A stretch of DNA of 64,000 nucleotides from Lachnospiraceae bacterium UBA7729 (GCA_002482005.1 DLFD01000009.1:13635-77634); one strand, 5' to 3'. Shown: positions 36,227 to 45,762, counted from the first letter of the stretch. Notes: generated by a model from the sequence alone, not told the origin. Program-made: numbers and translations.

Positions 36227-36589
36227 TGTTCCGGACGTTTTCCTCTTATGTCTAATTCTACGAATTTGCAATATACTGAATACATTTATAAATAGATGTT
36301 ATTATCTGGCAACATATCTGCTATTTTGTATTTATTCCAACTATATGTGATTCATCCTTTCCATGCTACTGTATGGGTATTCCCTCAATTAACATATGTA
36401 AATATAGCATCACATGACAGACTATTCGAAAAAACATACATGGGGCAGGAAACCCTGTGTGTCACGATAGTTGTCAGTGAAACTCACCGCCTCTGCCATC
36501 AAAAAAGTGCTCGGAATAAAGTCCCGCCACTTCCTTAACAAATTCCTATGGTATCCATCTTCTAGTGTTATGTAAGCATGGTTATTGGT
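36227..36589. other. Non-coding, AT-rich stretch
   Basis: No open frame with a ribosome binding site and no recognisable similarity within the window. It leads into scar C. Confidence 0.4.
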
Positions 36590-36775
36590 ATTTTTCCAAA
36601 ATCGTACTGTGGGAAAAGTGTGGTAAAACACCTATGCCAGCCTCTGGAAATGCCTGTTTCTACAGGGTTCGGGAAATCAGGTTCGTGTTCTGTCGTGGCA
36701 TACAAACAGGATTTTTATCTTATCTCTCATAACCTCTCAAATCGGCGCAAAGCCTTGTATTAGGGCATTCCCAGC
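36590..36775 (-). other. Attachment-site scar C: decayed LMW phosphatase gene start
   Basis: Minus strand MRDKIKILFVCHDR, followed after mutation by a stop, and the block CCACACTTTTCCCACAGT. The whole segment resembles 19640-19800 with scattered substitutions. An older copy of the same junction as scar B. Confidence 0.6.
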
Positions 36776-36854
36776 GTTCTTCCTTCTGCCGCCGATTGCC
36801 CAGATGGAATGTCATCAGACGGAGGCAAGGTATCTGCGCAACGCGCCCGTACCA

Positions 36855-36863
36855 TGCTATAAT
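36855..36863 (+). promoter_or_regulatory. Extended -10 promoter
   Basis: TGCTATAAT at 36855-36863 is an extended -10 element with only a weak -35 17 bases upstream. It precedes the cytidylate-kinase-like gene by about 100 bases. Confidence 0.45.
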
Positions 36864-36966
36864 CCATTTTAACCGAAGTTGTCAGCGGGCGGATGTAAAA
36901 GTATCAGAATGATATGTCATGGAAATTTTCTCGGTATCACAGATGGTCCAAAAGGAGGTTACCGTT

Positions 36967-37632
36967 ATGGAAGACAGTAGGCTTAACAACTATGTGATCA
37001 CCATCGCCAGAGGATTCGGGTCCGGTGGAAGGACGATCGCCGGAATGCTAGGAGACCGGCTTGGAATCCCAAGTTATGAACATAGAATCCTTGCTATGGC
37101 TTCCAGGATGACAGGAAGAGATGAGGATGAATTTGAAGAAGTGGATGAAAGACTGAGGGGGAAGTCTCTGGCAGACCGACTGAGAAGTCTGCAGAAGAGA
37201 CTCTCTCCGCACGCAGAACTGAACCGTTTCACATCGGACGACCGCCTCTATGAAGCTGAAGCGAATATCATCCGGGAACTTGGAAAATCGGAGAACTGCA
37301 TCATTGTAGGAAAAGCGGCTGACTATGTCCTAAAGGATCAGGATAATGTCCTTAGTGTGTATATTGAGGCTCCAAGGGATTTCTGCAGAAAGATGGTCAT
37401 GGATCGCATGAATATCGGGCCGGAAGAGGCGGATCGATTAATCACTTCGACGGACCGATACAGGGCGGACTACTACCAGTACTACTCAAGGGGGAATTAC
37501 TGGACGAATCCTGTCAACTATGATATTACCTTGAACAGTGAACGCTTTGGTCTGGAGAAGTGTGTGGACATGATCATCAATGCGCTCCAGATAAAGTTTG
37601 ACGGAAGATTTCATGTAAATATTGCACGATAA
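36967..37632 (+). CDS. Cytidylate kinase-like family protein
   Basis: The ATG at 36967 has AGGAGG ten bases upstream; the longer frame from 36919 lacks one. 221 residues starting MEDSRLNNYVITIARGFGSG. The P-loop-like IARGFGSGGRTIAGMLGDRL, the middle CIIVGKAADYVL and the lid region with FCRKMVMDRMN fit the cytidylate-kinase-like family (pfam13189), common in Clostridia. The real substrate is unknown. Single gene between scar C and the amidase operon. Confidence 0.85.
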   Translation: MEDSRLNNYVITIARGFGSGGRTIAGMLGDRLGIPSYEHRILAMASRMTGRDEDEFEEVDERLRGKSLADRLRSLQKRLSPHAELNRFTSDDRLYEAEANIIRELGKSENCIIVGKAADYVLKDQDNVLSVYIEAPRDFCRKMVMDRMNIGPEEADRLITSTDRYRADYYQYYSRGNYWTNPVNYDITLNSERFGLEKCVDMIINALQIKFDGRFHVNIAR

Positions 37633-37670
37633 ATCGAGTCATTTTCCAAAATATATTGCGCTTTTGACAA

Positions 37671-37698
37671 TTGACAAAAAATATTTTTTGAATATAGT
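37671..37698 (+). promoter_or_regulatory. Promoter of the amidase-Opp operon
   Basis: -35 TTGACA (37671-37676), 16-base spacer, -10 TATAGT (37693-37698). The transcript would start near 37705 and carry a leader of about 145 bases. A near-palindrome TGACGTTTA / TAAACGGTCA overlaps the expected start site. Confidence 0.7.
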
Positions 37699-37775
37699 TA
37701 ATACATGACGTTTATTATTAAACGGTCATATATAGACGAGAATAATTGTATGTAAGTGCATACAGATAATCCTGC

Positions 37776-37820
37776 AAAGATGCAGCTGCACAGAAATGTG
37801 CGGTCTGCATCTTTTTCTTT
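37776..37820 (+). promoter_or_regulatory. Leader hairpin with U-tract: possible attenuator or riboswitch expression platform
   Basis: AAAGATGCAG (37776-37785) pairs with CTGCATCTTT (37805-37814), enclosing an inner GCAC/GTGC hairpin, followed by TTTTTCTTTT-like sequence. It lies inside the leader, downstream of the promoter and upstream of the amidase ribosome binding site. A second small hairpin, GTATG/CATAC with loop TAAGTG, lies at about 37748-37763. This is attenuator architecture. I do not recognise a known riboswitch class. Confidence 0.55.
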
Positions 37821-37848
37821 TCAGGAGGAATGCACTGGGGAGGCTTTT

Positions 37849-38751
37849 ATGGTTACTATCACCAGGCAGCATATGGTCTATCAAATGACGTCGTCTAACC
37901 CGCCTGCGGCATACTGCGACTCGGGGGAGGAAGTGGTCTTCGAGACGGAGGACTGTTTCGGTGGACAAATCAAACGAGAAGATCAGCTGATGAACGGGAT
38001 CAACTGGGAAGCGATTAATCCAGCAACGGGACCTCTCTATGTAAATGGAGCAGTCTCGGGGGACGTCCTGAAGGTTGAGATTTTGAAAATTGATTTGGCT
38101 GATCAGGGAGCCATCTGCGAGGGACCTGGAGAAGGAGTTACCGGAAAGGCAATCCACGATGAGGCAACAAAAATTGTTCCTGTCAGAGGACGCGAACTGG
38201 TTTTCAATGATCGGCTGAACTTCCCTATCCGTCCGATGATTGGGGTAATCGGCACCGCTCCTGCAGATGGTAAGGCGGTCGATACCGGAACGCCAGATCT
38301 CCATGGTGGCAACATGGATTGCAATCAAATTGGAGAAGGAGCAACGCTTTATCTCCCGGTGAATGTCCCCGGTGCGTTGCTGCAGATGGGCGATATGCAC
38401 GCCAGAATGGGAAACGGAGAGGTATGCGTCTGCGGAGTCGAGATAGCAGGCAGGATTCATACAAGAGTAACTGTCCTGAAAGGCTGTACACTTCCGACTC
38501 CGTTTCTTCTTCGAGATGGCAAAGCCATGGCGATCTACTCGGCAAAAACCCTGGATCAGGCTGCGGAAGGCGCAACGCTCCGGATGAGGGACTTTCTGAT
38601 AAAGGAAGTAGGAATGGATGAACATGAGGCAGGTTTTCTTCTCAGCACTGTAGGTGACGTGGAAATCTGTCAGTGTGTGGATCCCAATCGGACTTGTCGG
38701 ATGGAAATACCAGTCTATGTAACAGAGCGGTATGGCTATCAGTTCGTCTGA
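37849..38751 (+). CDS. Acetamidase/formamidase family amidohydrolase
   Basis: Start ATG at 37849 with GGGGAGG seven bases upstream; 300 residues, the usual length for the FmdA/AmdA family. Typical segments are GPLYVNGAVSGDVLKVEIL, TPDLHGGNMDCNQIGEGATL (metal-site region), PGALLQMGDMHARMGNGEV and ending with LSTVGDVEICQCVDPNRT. The enzymes hydrolyse short amides to acid and ammonia. First gene of an operon with a peptide-type ABC importer, so it probably acts on an imported amide. A eutB relic closes the same operon, which suggests an ethanolamine amide as one possible substrate. Confidence 0.9.
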   Translation: MVTITRQHMVYQMTSSNPPAAYCDSGEEVVFETEDCFGGQIKREDQLMNGINWEAINPATGPLYVNGAVSGDVLKVEILKIDLADQGAICEGPGEGVTGKAIHDEATKIVPVRGRELVFNDRLNFPIRPMIGVIGTAPADGKAVDTGTPDLHGGNMDCNQIGEGATLYLPVNVPGALLQMGDMHARMGNGEVCVCGVEIAGRIHTRVTVLKGCTLPTPFLLRDGKAMAIYSAKTLDQAAEGATLRMRDFLIKEVGMDEHEAGFLLSTVGDVEICQCVDPNRTCRMEIPVYVTERYGYQFV

Positions 38752-38865
38752 TGACTTGACTGCTGATTCACTTTACGGCTTGGCTGCCGGCTCCCCAGAC
38801 AGTGTGATTACCTGTTAGCCTGACCCTTTGAATAATATGTTGACTCGTGTGGATTGGAGAAGGCC

Positions 38866-39804
38866 ATGAAAAAGTACGTTCTGAAAAGAATACTGCAGTT
38901 TCTGATCACGATGCTGATCGTAAGTGTCCTGATTTTTGTCATGGTGAGGCTTTCCAGAACAGATCCGCTTGCCGCGATTGTCGGAGGCAAGCAAACGACG
39001 CCGGAGATTCTGGCGCAGTTGAAGACAAAGTTCGGTCTGGACAAACCGGTGGTAGCTCAGTATTTTTCCTGGATCGGCGGTTTCCTTCATGGGGATCTTG
39101 GGATGAGCTTTAAATATCAGGCACCTGTAAGTGGTCTCCTGACTGCCAGACTTCCGGTAACCCTGGGACTTGTTTTCTTTGCATCCATCATCGCCATGGT
39201 CGTCGCAATCCCTCTTGGTGTTGTAGCAGCGCGGCATAAGGATTCTCCTTTCGATGTCATCAGCTCTGTTATATGCCTGGTTCTGGCAGGGACCCCTCCT
39301 TTCCTGATGTCCCTGATCTTCATCTTATTTCTGGCACGGTTTTTCCCAAGCTATCCTTTTACCGGATCGTTTGAAACCGTTCCCCAATATCTGCTCAGGA
39401 TGTTGGCTCCATCGATCGCTCTATCCTTCACTATGATTGCCCTCTCCTTCCGGATGATGCGCTCGAACATGATCGAACAGATGCAAGCACAGTACACGAT
39501 GACCGGCAAGGCAAAAGGTCTTCCTCCCAAGGTCATTTCCTGGAGGCATAACTTCCGCAACGCGATCATTCCAGTTCTGAGCGTAGCTTCCATTCAGTTT
39601 GGTTCTCTGATCGTCGGATCTGTCCTGGTTGAGACCGTTTTCTCCCTGTCTGGGCTTGGGACTCTTCTGATCGACAGCATCAAGGCAAGCGATTATGCAG
39701 TCGAGCAGGATATCATGATGCTGTTGGTGGCCCTGTTCCTTATTATTAGCTTGGTCGTCGACCTGCTCTATGCCCTGATTGATCCGAGAATCAGGCTTAA
39801 ATGA
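38866..39804 (+). CDS. OppB/DppB-type ABC transporter permease
   Basis: ATG at 38866 with GGAGAAGG upstream (a TTG twelve bases earlier is less likely). 312 residues, six membrane helices. The Pro-rich N-terminal pattern DPLAAIVGGKQTTPE and the cytoplasmic EAA loop region QAQYTMTGKAKGLPPKVISW are diagnostic of DppB-type permeases. Pairs with the next gene. Confidence 0.92.
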   Translation: MKKYVLKRILQFLITMLIVSVLIFVMVRLSRTDPLAAIVGGKQTTPEILAQLKTKFGLDKPVVAQYFSWIGGFLHGDLGMSFKYQAPVSGLLTARLPVTLGLVFFASIIAMVVAIPLGVVAARHKDSPFDVISSVICLVLAGTPPFLMSLIFILFLARFFPSYPFTGSFETVPQYLLRMLAPSIALSFTMIALSFRMMRSNMIEQMQAQYTMTGKAKGLPPKVISWRHNFRNAIIPVLSVASIQFGSLIVGSVLVETVFSLSGLGTLLIDSIKASDYAVEQDIMMLLVALFLIISLVVDLLYALIDPRIRLK

Positions 39805-39898
39805 AACCCGCGTCGGCAGAAGAAGGCAGAAAAGAGTGTTGTATGGCTTTTCCGCTGCGTGCAAAAACTATAAGGAAACTTTGCAGAAAGGTGGCAAC

Positions 39899-40789
39899 AT
39901 GGGTGCATCAAAAAAGAAATCATATGGCAGGTTCTTCACAGTTCCTGTGGTCATCTCCCTGTCGATTCTGATCTTCTTGCTATTGTGCATCATATTCGCT
40001 CCGTTTATCACGAAAACTGATCCTAACGCTTTGGATCTGTTGAATGTCCTGAAAGGTCCATCGAAAGAGCACCTTCTCGGAACTGATAAAACAGGGCGTG
40101 ATATCTTCACGAGGATTCTCTACGGGGGCAGAACGTCCCTGCTGTCAGCTCTCGGCGTTGTCATGATCTCTGTCGTCATCGGTATCCCAACAGGCCTTAT
40201 TTCCGGGTACTATGGTGGAAAAGTGGACATGATCCTCATGAGGATCTGCGATGTTGTCGTATCTTTTCCAGCACTGCTCCTTGCCTTTATCTTCGTGGCA
40301 GCTTTTGGAAGGGGACTTGGCAATGCTGTCTTAGCGCTTGGTATCGTATATGTCCCGATGCTTGCCAAGCTGACAAGATCTCTGATGTTGGTGGAGAAAA
40401 ATAAGACCTATGTAGAGGCCGCCTACTCCATTGGCTATTCCGACCGTAAGATTATTTTCCACGAAATCTTCCCAAATTGTCTTCCAACGATTCTGGTCGA
40501 ACTGACCTTGGACCTTGGCTATGCGATCTTGGATCTCGCCTCTATGAGTTTCCTAGGGCTTGGCGTTCAGCCGCCAACCTCCGACTGGGGTTACATGCTG
40601 GAGGAAAACCGGGCTTTCCTCACTACGAGTCCACTGATGGCAATTTCTCCCGGTATTGTGATCATTGTATTTGTTGTCTGCCTGAATGTATTCGTTGACG
40701 GAGTCGAGATGTATTCGGATCCTTCCAGACGCAGGATGCCTTCCATGAAAAAGCTGAAAAAAAGGATGGAGCTGATAGAACATGCGTGA
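39899..40789 (+). CDS. OppC/DppC-type ABC transporter permease
   Basis: ATG at 39899 with AAAGGTGG upstream. 296 residues with the OppC N-terminal domain (HLLGTDKTGRDIFTRILYGG) and EAA loop (YVEAAYSIGYSDRKIIFHEI). Six membrane helices. Its end overlaps the next gene by eight bases. Confidence 0.92.
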   Translation: MGASKKKSYGRFFTVPVVISLSILIFLLLCIIFAPFITKTDPNALDLLNVLKGPSKEHLLGTDKTGRDIFTRILYGGRTSLLSALGVVMISVVIGIPTGLISGYYGGKVDMILMRICDVVVSFPALLLAFIFVAAFGRGLGNAVLALGIVYVPMLAKLTRSLMLVEKNKTYVEAAYSIGYSDRKIIFHEIFPNCLPTILVELTLDLGYAILDLASMSFLGLGVQPPTSDWGYMLEENRAFLTTSPLMAISPGIVIIVFVVCLNVFVDGVEMYSDPSRRRMPSMKKLKKRMELIEHA

Positions 40790-41771
40790 GAACATCATAT
40801 CAATTAAAGGTCTGAAAGTTGGAGTTGCCAGTACATCCGGCTATGTCTATGCAGTCCGCAACATCAACCTCGATGTGAGAAAAGGGGAGATTCTTGGACT
40901 GGTTGGGGAATCCGGGTGTGGAAAATCCATGACCGCCAAATCGATTCTGCGCCTTCACGACGAAAAAAGAACAGAATACCAAGGCAAGATCATCTATGAG
41001 AATGGAAAAGACATTCTGAACATGAAGGAGAAAGAGCTGGAGCAGATTAGAGGCAGCCATATCGCCATGATCTTCCAGGATCCCATGACGACCCTGAATC
41101 CCTTGATGAAAATTGGAAAGCAGATGATGGAAATGTTCCGTTACCATACATCTCTTTCTCAGGAGGAGGCCAAAGCAAAGTGCCTGAAGCTTCTGGAGAG
41201 TGTGGGTGTCACCCCAGCTGAGGATCGCTTCGAGAATTATCCCTTCCAGCTGTCCGGTGGCCAGCTGCAGCGTGTATCAATCGCGATGGAACTGGCTCTT
41301 GACCCGGAATTGCTGATTGCGGACGAACCAACGACAGCGTTGGATGTGACCATGCAGGCTCAGATTCTGGACCTATTACGCAAGCTTCAGAAAGAAAGTG
41401 GGGCGAGCATACTCATCATCACCCACAATTTTGGAGTCGTCGCGGAGATCTGCGACCGGGTAGCGGTCATGTATGCGGGTCAGATCGTAGAGACGGGTGA
41501 ATCCATGGATATTTTCTATCATCCGAGGCATCCTTACACGATTGATTTGATTGGAAGCATCCCGAAAGCCGGTCTCAACGGACAGAAACTGACCACAATT
41601 CCGGGCGCCCCTCCTCAGTTGAACCGTCCGATCACCGGGTGTCCTTACGCTGCCAGATGCAGATACGCAGATGAAATGTGCTTCACAAAGGCGCCGGATC
41701 TTCAGACGCTGGAAAATGGACACACGTATCTTTGCAGTAAGGCGGATCTGACCGGCGAGGAGGCAGTATGA
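40782..41771 (+). CDS. OppD/DppD-type ABC transporter ATPase
   Basis: 329 residues with Walker A GESGCGKS, signature LSGGQLQR, Walker B LLIADEPTTALD and the H-loop ITHN. The C-terminal Cys-rich motif GCPYAARCRYADEMC is the extension typical of OppD/OppF. It overlaps both neighbours. Confidence 0.93.
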   Translation: MRENIISIKGLKVGVASTSGYVYAVRNINLDVRKGEILGLVGESGCGKSMTAKSILRLHDEKRTEYQGKIIYENGKDILNMKEKELEQIRGSHIAMIFQDPMTTLNPLMKIGKQMMEMFRYHTSLSQEEAKAKCLKLLESVGVTPAEDRFENYPFQLSGGQLQRVSIAMELALDPELLIADEPTTALDVTMQAQILDLLRKLQKESGASILIITHNFGVVAEICDRVAVMYAGQIVETGESMDIFYHPRHPYTIDLIGSIPKAGLNGQKLTTIPGAPPQLNRPITGCPYAARCRYADEMCFTKAPDLQTLENGHTYLCSKADLTGEEAV

Positions 41772-42730
41772 GTGAAGCTTTGATCCAAGTCTCCCATCTG
41801 AAAAAATATTTCCAAGTTCCAAAGCACAAAGACCTGTTTGTCAGGGCAGTTGACGATGTCAGTTTCGATATCCCAGAGGGGGAGATTGTCGGTGTCGTCG
41901 GAGAATCCGGATGCGGTAAATCCACCCTGGGAAGATGCATTATGCATCTGACGGACGTGACATCTGGTAGCGTGACATACAAGGGGAAAGACATTTCCGG
42001 AATCGGGAGAAAAGAGATGAAGGAATACCGGCGCCATATGCAGATGGTCTTCCAAAACCCTTATTCTTCCTTCAATCCCAGACATACAATTGGCGGGACC
42101 CTGATGGATGTCACGAAAGAGTACGGGATGAATAAAAAAGAGGGTCAGGAGCGAATCGTCGATCTGGTAGGGCAGATTGGACTGGATCCAGTCGTTCTTG
42201 CCAGAAGGCCTTCTGAGCTTTCGGGTGGCCAATTGCAGAGGCTTGCCGTAGCCAGAGCTCTGATTGTAAATCCGAGCTTCATTCTGGCGGACGAAGCTGT
42301 ATCTGCGCTGGATGTATCGGTGCAAGCGCAGATTCTAAATATGATCATGGACCTGAGGCAAGAGTACCACCTGACCATGATGTTCATTTCCCATGACCTG
42401 ACAGTTGTGGAGCATGTCAGCGATGAGGTGGTCATCATGTACCTAGGGAAAGTGATGGAGAAGGGGAAGGCCGTTGAACTGTTTGATAATCCCCTCCATC
42501 CATACACGGAGGCGTTGATGTCAGCTAAGCCCAGGGAGAAGCCAGACCAAGAAACGAACCGAATCATTCTCAACGGAGACGTGCCCAATGCTATCAATGT
42601 TCCACCCTACTGCAGGTTCTGCACAAGGTGCCGGGATTTTATCCCGGGCGTGTGCGACAAAGTCGCACCACAGCTGAAACAGGTTTCCGGGGACCACTGG
42701 GTAGCGTGTCATAAGATTTGCCCGGCGTAG
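41768..42730 (+). CDS. OppF/DppF-type ABC transporter ATPase
   Basis: 320 residues; Walker A GESGCGKS, signature LSGGQLQR, ADEAVSALDVSVQAQ and SHDLTVVEH. Ends with the CRFCTRCRDFIPGVC Cys-rich extension. ATGA overlap with the OppD gene. Confidence 0.93.
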   Translation: MSEALIQVSHLKKYFQVPKHKDLFVRAVDDVSFDIPEGEIVGVVGESGCGKSTLGRCIMHLTDVTSGSVTYKGKDISGIGRKEMKEYRRHMQMVFQNPYSSFNPRHTIGGTLMDVTKEYGMNKKEGQERIVDLVGQIGLDPVVLARRPSELSGGQLQRLAVARALIVNPSFILADEAVSALDVSVQAQILNMIMDLRQEYHLTMMFISHDLTVVEHVSDEVVIMYLGKVMEKGKAVELFDNPLHPYTEALMSAKPREKPDQETNRIILNGDVPNAINVPPYCRFCTRCRDFIPGVCDKVAPQLKQVSGDHWVACHKICPA

Positions 42731-42795
42731 TGAAAGCAGTAACCCGCCGGGCATAGCTAGAGGGAAATCACGCGAAGAAAAAGGAGGTATCAGAA

Positions 42796-43680
42796 ATGGC
42801 AGAAATCAAGGAAGGATATATTCCATTCCGGGGATACAGAACTTATTATCGGATCGTGGGGGTGTGCCAGGAGGGCAAGCTGCCCTTGCTCGCGTTGCAC
42901 GGCGGCCCTGGTTGTGCACATGATTATCTGGAATCTTTGGACGCGATCGCCGACAAGTATGGTCGCCAAGTCATCTATTATGACCAGTGTGGATGCGGAA
43001 AGTCAAGGATTCCGGAAGGAAACGCGGATTTTTATTCGTATGAGAGCTATATGGACGAGCTCGATACCGTCAGAGAAGCGTTGGGGCTGAAGAAGGTTCA
43101 TCTGCTTGGACAGTCCTGGGGTGGCATGCTTGAGATGATGTATGTGACGAAGAGGCCTTACGGATGGATCGCCAGTATGACAGTCGCCTCCTCGCCGGCG
43201 AGCGCAGCCATCTGGGTCAAGGAGGCCAACCGGTTGAGAAGTTATTTGCCGGAAGATATGCAGAAGGCATTAATCCAGGCTGACAAAGACGGGGACTACA
43301 GCAGGCCTGAGGTCGTAAAGGCTAGTGCCGAATATTACCGCAGACATGTCTGCAAACTGGACCCGTATCCAGACTTCGTATCTAGAAGTTTCGACCAGAT
43401 GGGGGAAGACTACTTCGTCATGCAGGGGGCCAGCGAATTCGTCATCACCGGAAAGATGAAGGATTATGACGTGACCGAGGGACTTCCTCATGTGAAGCTT
43501 CCTACTCTTGTCACATCAGGACAGCTGGATGAAGCGACTCCGCTGATTGCAAAGCAGGTGACGGACTTGATTCCCGGCGCGAGATGGGAGCTCCTCGAAG
43601 GAGGCACCCACCTGTGCCATGTAGAGTACCCAGAGCTGTTCAACAGCATCGTTGAGAAGTTTCTGGAAGCTCATGAGTAA
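42796..43680 (+). CDS. Proline iminopeptidase-type alpha/beta hydrolase
   Basis: 294 residues, AAGGAGG before the ATG. HGGPGCAHDY (oxyanion), DQCGCGKS and the nucleophile motif GQSWGG match the S33 proline iminopeptidase family; GGTHLCHVEYP holds the probable catalytic His. It could cleave an N-terminal residue, or an amide or ester, from the compound imported by the Opp system. Genes of this family in such operons often act on non-peptide amides. Confidence 0.88.
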   Translation: MAEIKEGYIPFRGYRTYYRIVGVCQEGKLPLLALHGGPGCAHDYLESLDAIADKYGRQVIYYDQCGCGKSRIPEGNADFYSYESYMDELDTVREALGLKKVHLLGQSWGGMLEMMYVTKRPYGWIASMTVASSPASAAIWVKEANRLRSYLPEDMQKALIQADKDGDYSRPEVVKASAEYYRRHVCKLDPYPDFVSRSFDQMGEDYFVMQGASEFVITGKMKDYDVTEGLPHVKLPTLVTSGQLDEATPLIAKQVTDLIPGARWELLEGGTHLCHVEYPELFNSIVEKFLEAHE

Positions 43681-43747
43681 GGCAGCTATGGCAATTGCTG
43701 CAAAAGCCATTTTTGAATATGCCAATTATGGCAGGAGGAGGAACAAT

Positions 43748-45367
43748 ATGAGAAAACGAGGAAAGAAAACCGCTTCATTGCTGCTCAGTATGTGCCTTAC
43801 CACCGCTACAGTCCTAGGAGGGACGGCACTGCCGGCCTTTGCGGGTGAGACGGAGACAGCACCTTCCGGATCAGACACCCTGACCTGGATTCTGACGTCT
43901 GATATCAATTCCATGGACCCGACACAGGCTTACGATGATGTCACCAACATGGTCGTCAACCAGGTCACGGAGGGTCTTCTGAACTTTGATACTGACAACA
44001 AGCTGATCACGAATTTGGCTAAAGACTGGAAGTGCGTGGATGCGACCACCTACACCTATGATGTCAGAGATGATATTACCTTTTCCGACGGCAATAAGAT
44101 GACCATGGACGATGTCCTCTTCTCCATCGACCGCAATATGGACCCGGCAGTTGCCTCCTTGGTCGGTTGGATGTATGATTCTGTCGATTCCATCGAACAG
44201 ACAGGTGACTGGCAGATTACGGTCAAGCTGAAGCAGGCGGATGCCACCTGGCAGTACGCTTTCGCAACGACTGCAGGACATATCATCGAGAAAGCAGCAT
44301 TTGAAAAAGACGGATCGATTGTCGGAACCGGAGCTTACAAACTTGACAACTGGGATTCTGGGAACCAGATTGTACTTGTCCGCAATGATGACTATACGAC
44401 TAGCACAGACCCGATCTTCTTCAACAAGATTGTTTACAACATCATCTCCGAGGATACGACCAGAGTTGAGGCTTTGACTTCTGGACAGGCAGACTTCTCC
44501 CTGAATCCGCCGCTGGATATGATTCCACAGCTTGAGGAGTCCGATACCGTCGATGTCAACATGTTCGATACTTTCGGAATCGACTTCCTTGCTTTTAATA
44601 CTAAGAAGGCACCGTTTGATGATGTCAATGTCAGAAAGGCAATTGCATCTGCCATCGATACCGATTCCATCTACGACAGCCTGCTTTCTACTACCTGTAG
44701 CAGATCAACCCAGCTGCCGTTCAGCTCGGTTCTCTTCAATTCTGTCGGCGACGAGGCCGGATGGGAAGACTACGCGTCTTCTTACCGCAAATATCCGTAT
44801 GATCTTGAAAAGGCCAAGGAATATCTTTCTCAGTCCGCTTATCCGGATGGATTTGACTGCAGACTTGCTGTCAACTCTTCTTCTCTGAAGAATTCGGAAG
44901 CTTTGTATATCCAGCAGACTCTTGCACAGCTGGGTATCAATGTTGAGATTGAGAAGATGACCGATGTCGACAACTACAATATCCAGTTCGGCTCTACTTG
45001 GGACAGCAGTAATGACTGCAGAGACTATGATATGGGCTTCTTCACTTGGTATGCGGATTATCCGGATATTTCCGGAAACCTTGTACCGCTGTTCCTCAGC
45101 AAGAACGCAGAGGTCGGCGGCTCCAATACCTCTGGCTACAGCAACGACGATGTTGACCAGCTTCTGGAAGAGCAGTTGACCAAGACAGACGGTGCTGAGC
45201 GTCAGGAACTGATGGAGAAAGCACTTGACATCATCGGCGAGGATGTTCCGATGGTCATCATGGACTACCCGAAGCAGGGTGCTCTTGAGAACAAATCCCT
45301 CCACAACTTCCAGGTCAATGCATCTTACGTATGGAACATCTATGTACGTCAGATGAACCGGTCATGA
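43748..45367 (+). CDS. Opp/Dpp-type extracellular substrate-binding protein
   Basis: ATG at 43748 with AGGAGG upstream. 539 residues with signal peptide ending near PAFAGE; no clear lipobox Cys, so it may be secreted or held otherwise. TWILTSDINSMDPTQAYDD, VTEGLLNFD and YDVRDDITFSDG identify the SBP_bac_5 family. It delivers the substrate to OppBCDF encoded just upstream. Its stop overlaps the start of the eutB relic as ATGA. Confidence 0.92.
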   Translation: MRKRGKKTASLLLSMCLTTATVLGGTALPAFAGETETAPSGSDTLTWILTSDINSMDPTQAYDDVTNMVVNQVTEGLLNFDTDNKLITNLAKDWKCVDATTYTYDVRDDITFSDGNKMTMDDVLFSIDRNMDPAVASLVGWMYDSVDSIEQTGDWQITVKLKQADATWQYAFATTAGHIIEKAAFEKDGSIVGTGAYKLDNWDSGNQIVLVRNDDYTTSTDPIFFNKIVYNIISEDTTRVEALTSGQADFSLNPPLDMIPQLEESDTVDVNMFDTFGIDFLAFNTKKAPFDDVNVRKAIASAIDTDSIYDSLLSTTCSRSTQLPFSSVLFNSVGDEAGWEDYASSYRKYPYDLEKAKEYLSQSAYPDGFDCRLAVNSSSLKNSEALYIQQTLAQLGINVEIEKMTDVDNYNIQFGSTWDSSNDCRDYDMGFFTWYADYPDISGNLVPLFLSKNAEVGGSNTSGYSNDDVDQLLEEQLTKTDGAERQELMEKALDIIGEDVPMVIMDYPKQGALENKSLHNFQVNASYVWNIYVRQMNRS

Positions 45368-45762
45368 AGCTAAGCGCAAGCACAGGCTCTGGAACTTATA
45401 CATTTGACTCGCTCCGGGAAGTCATGGGTAAAGCCAGTGACTTCCGGAACGGGGACAGATTGGCATAGACAGCCGCCAGCACTACTTCGGAGCGAATTGC
45501 TGCGAAGAGAGTCCTGGCGGCTCTCACTGTCTCAGACATCACGGAACATCCTGCGGTCGACTACGAGAAGGATTCCGTGACCCGGATCATTCTGGATGAC
45601 ATGGATCTGATGCTGGGCGGAAGCAAGATGCATATCGAAACGGTCTGGAATACAACCATTGGCGGAAGCGAGGTTCTGGCAAGCCGTCTTCAGCCCAGCC
45701 ATCCGACGGACAGCCCGAATGGAATCGCTTCCTCACTTCTGGAAATAGGCACTCATTGGTAA
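45364..45762 (+). pseudogene. eutB: Ethanolamine ammonia-lyase large subunit relic
   Basis: The ATG at 45364 overlaps the stop of the binding-protein gene. The frame reads MKLSASTGSGTYTFDSLREV, then ASDFRNGDRLA, a TAG at 45466-45468, and goes on as TAASTTSERIAAKRVLAALT and PAVDYEKDSVTRII. This follows the EutB N-terminus closely. After the DDM that follows, about 55 residues are skipped, and the sequence resumes with NTTIGGSEVLASRLQPSHPT, again EutB-like, and stops at 45762. Roughly 80 percent of the enzyme is absent. Translational coupling shows that eutB was once part of this operon. No eutC is seen. Confidence 0.78.

Noticed and set aside
37705..37848. Purine or guanidine riboswitch
   Set aside because: I could not place the conserved core bases of either class; only generic hairpins are visible.
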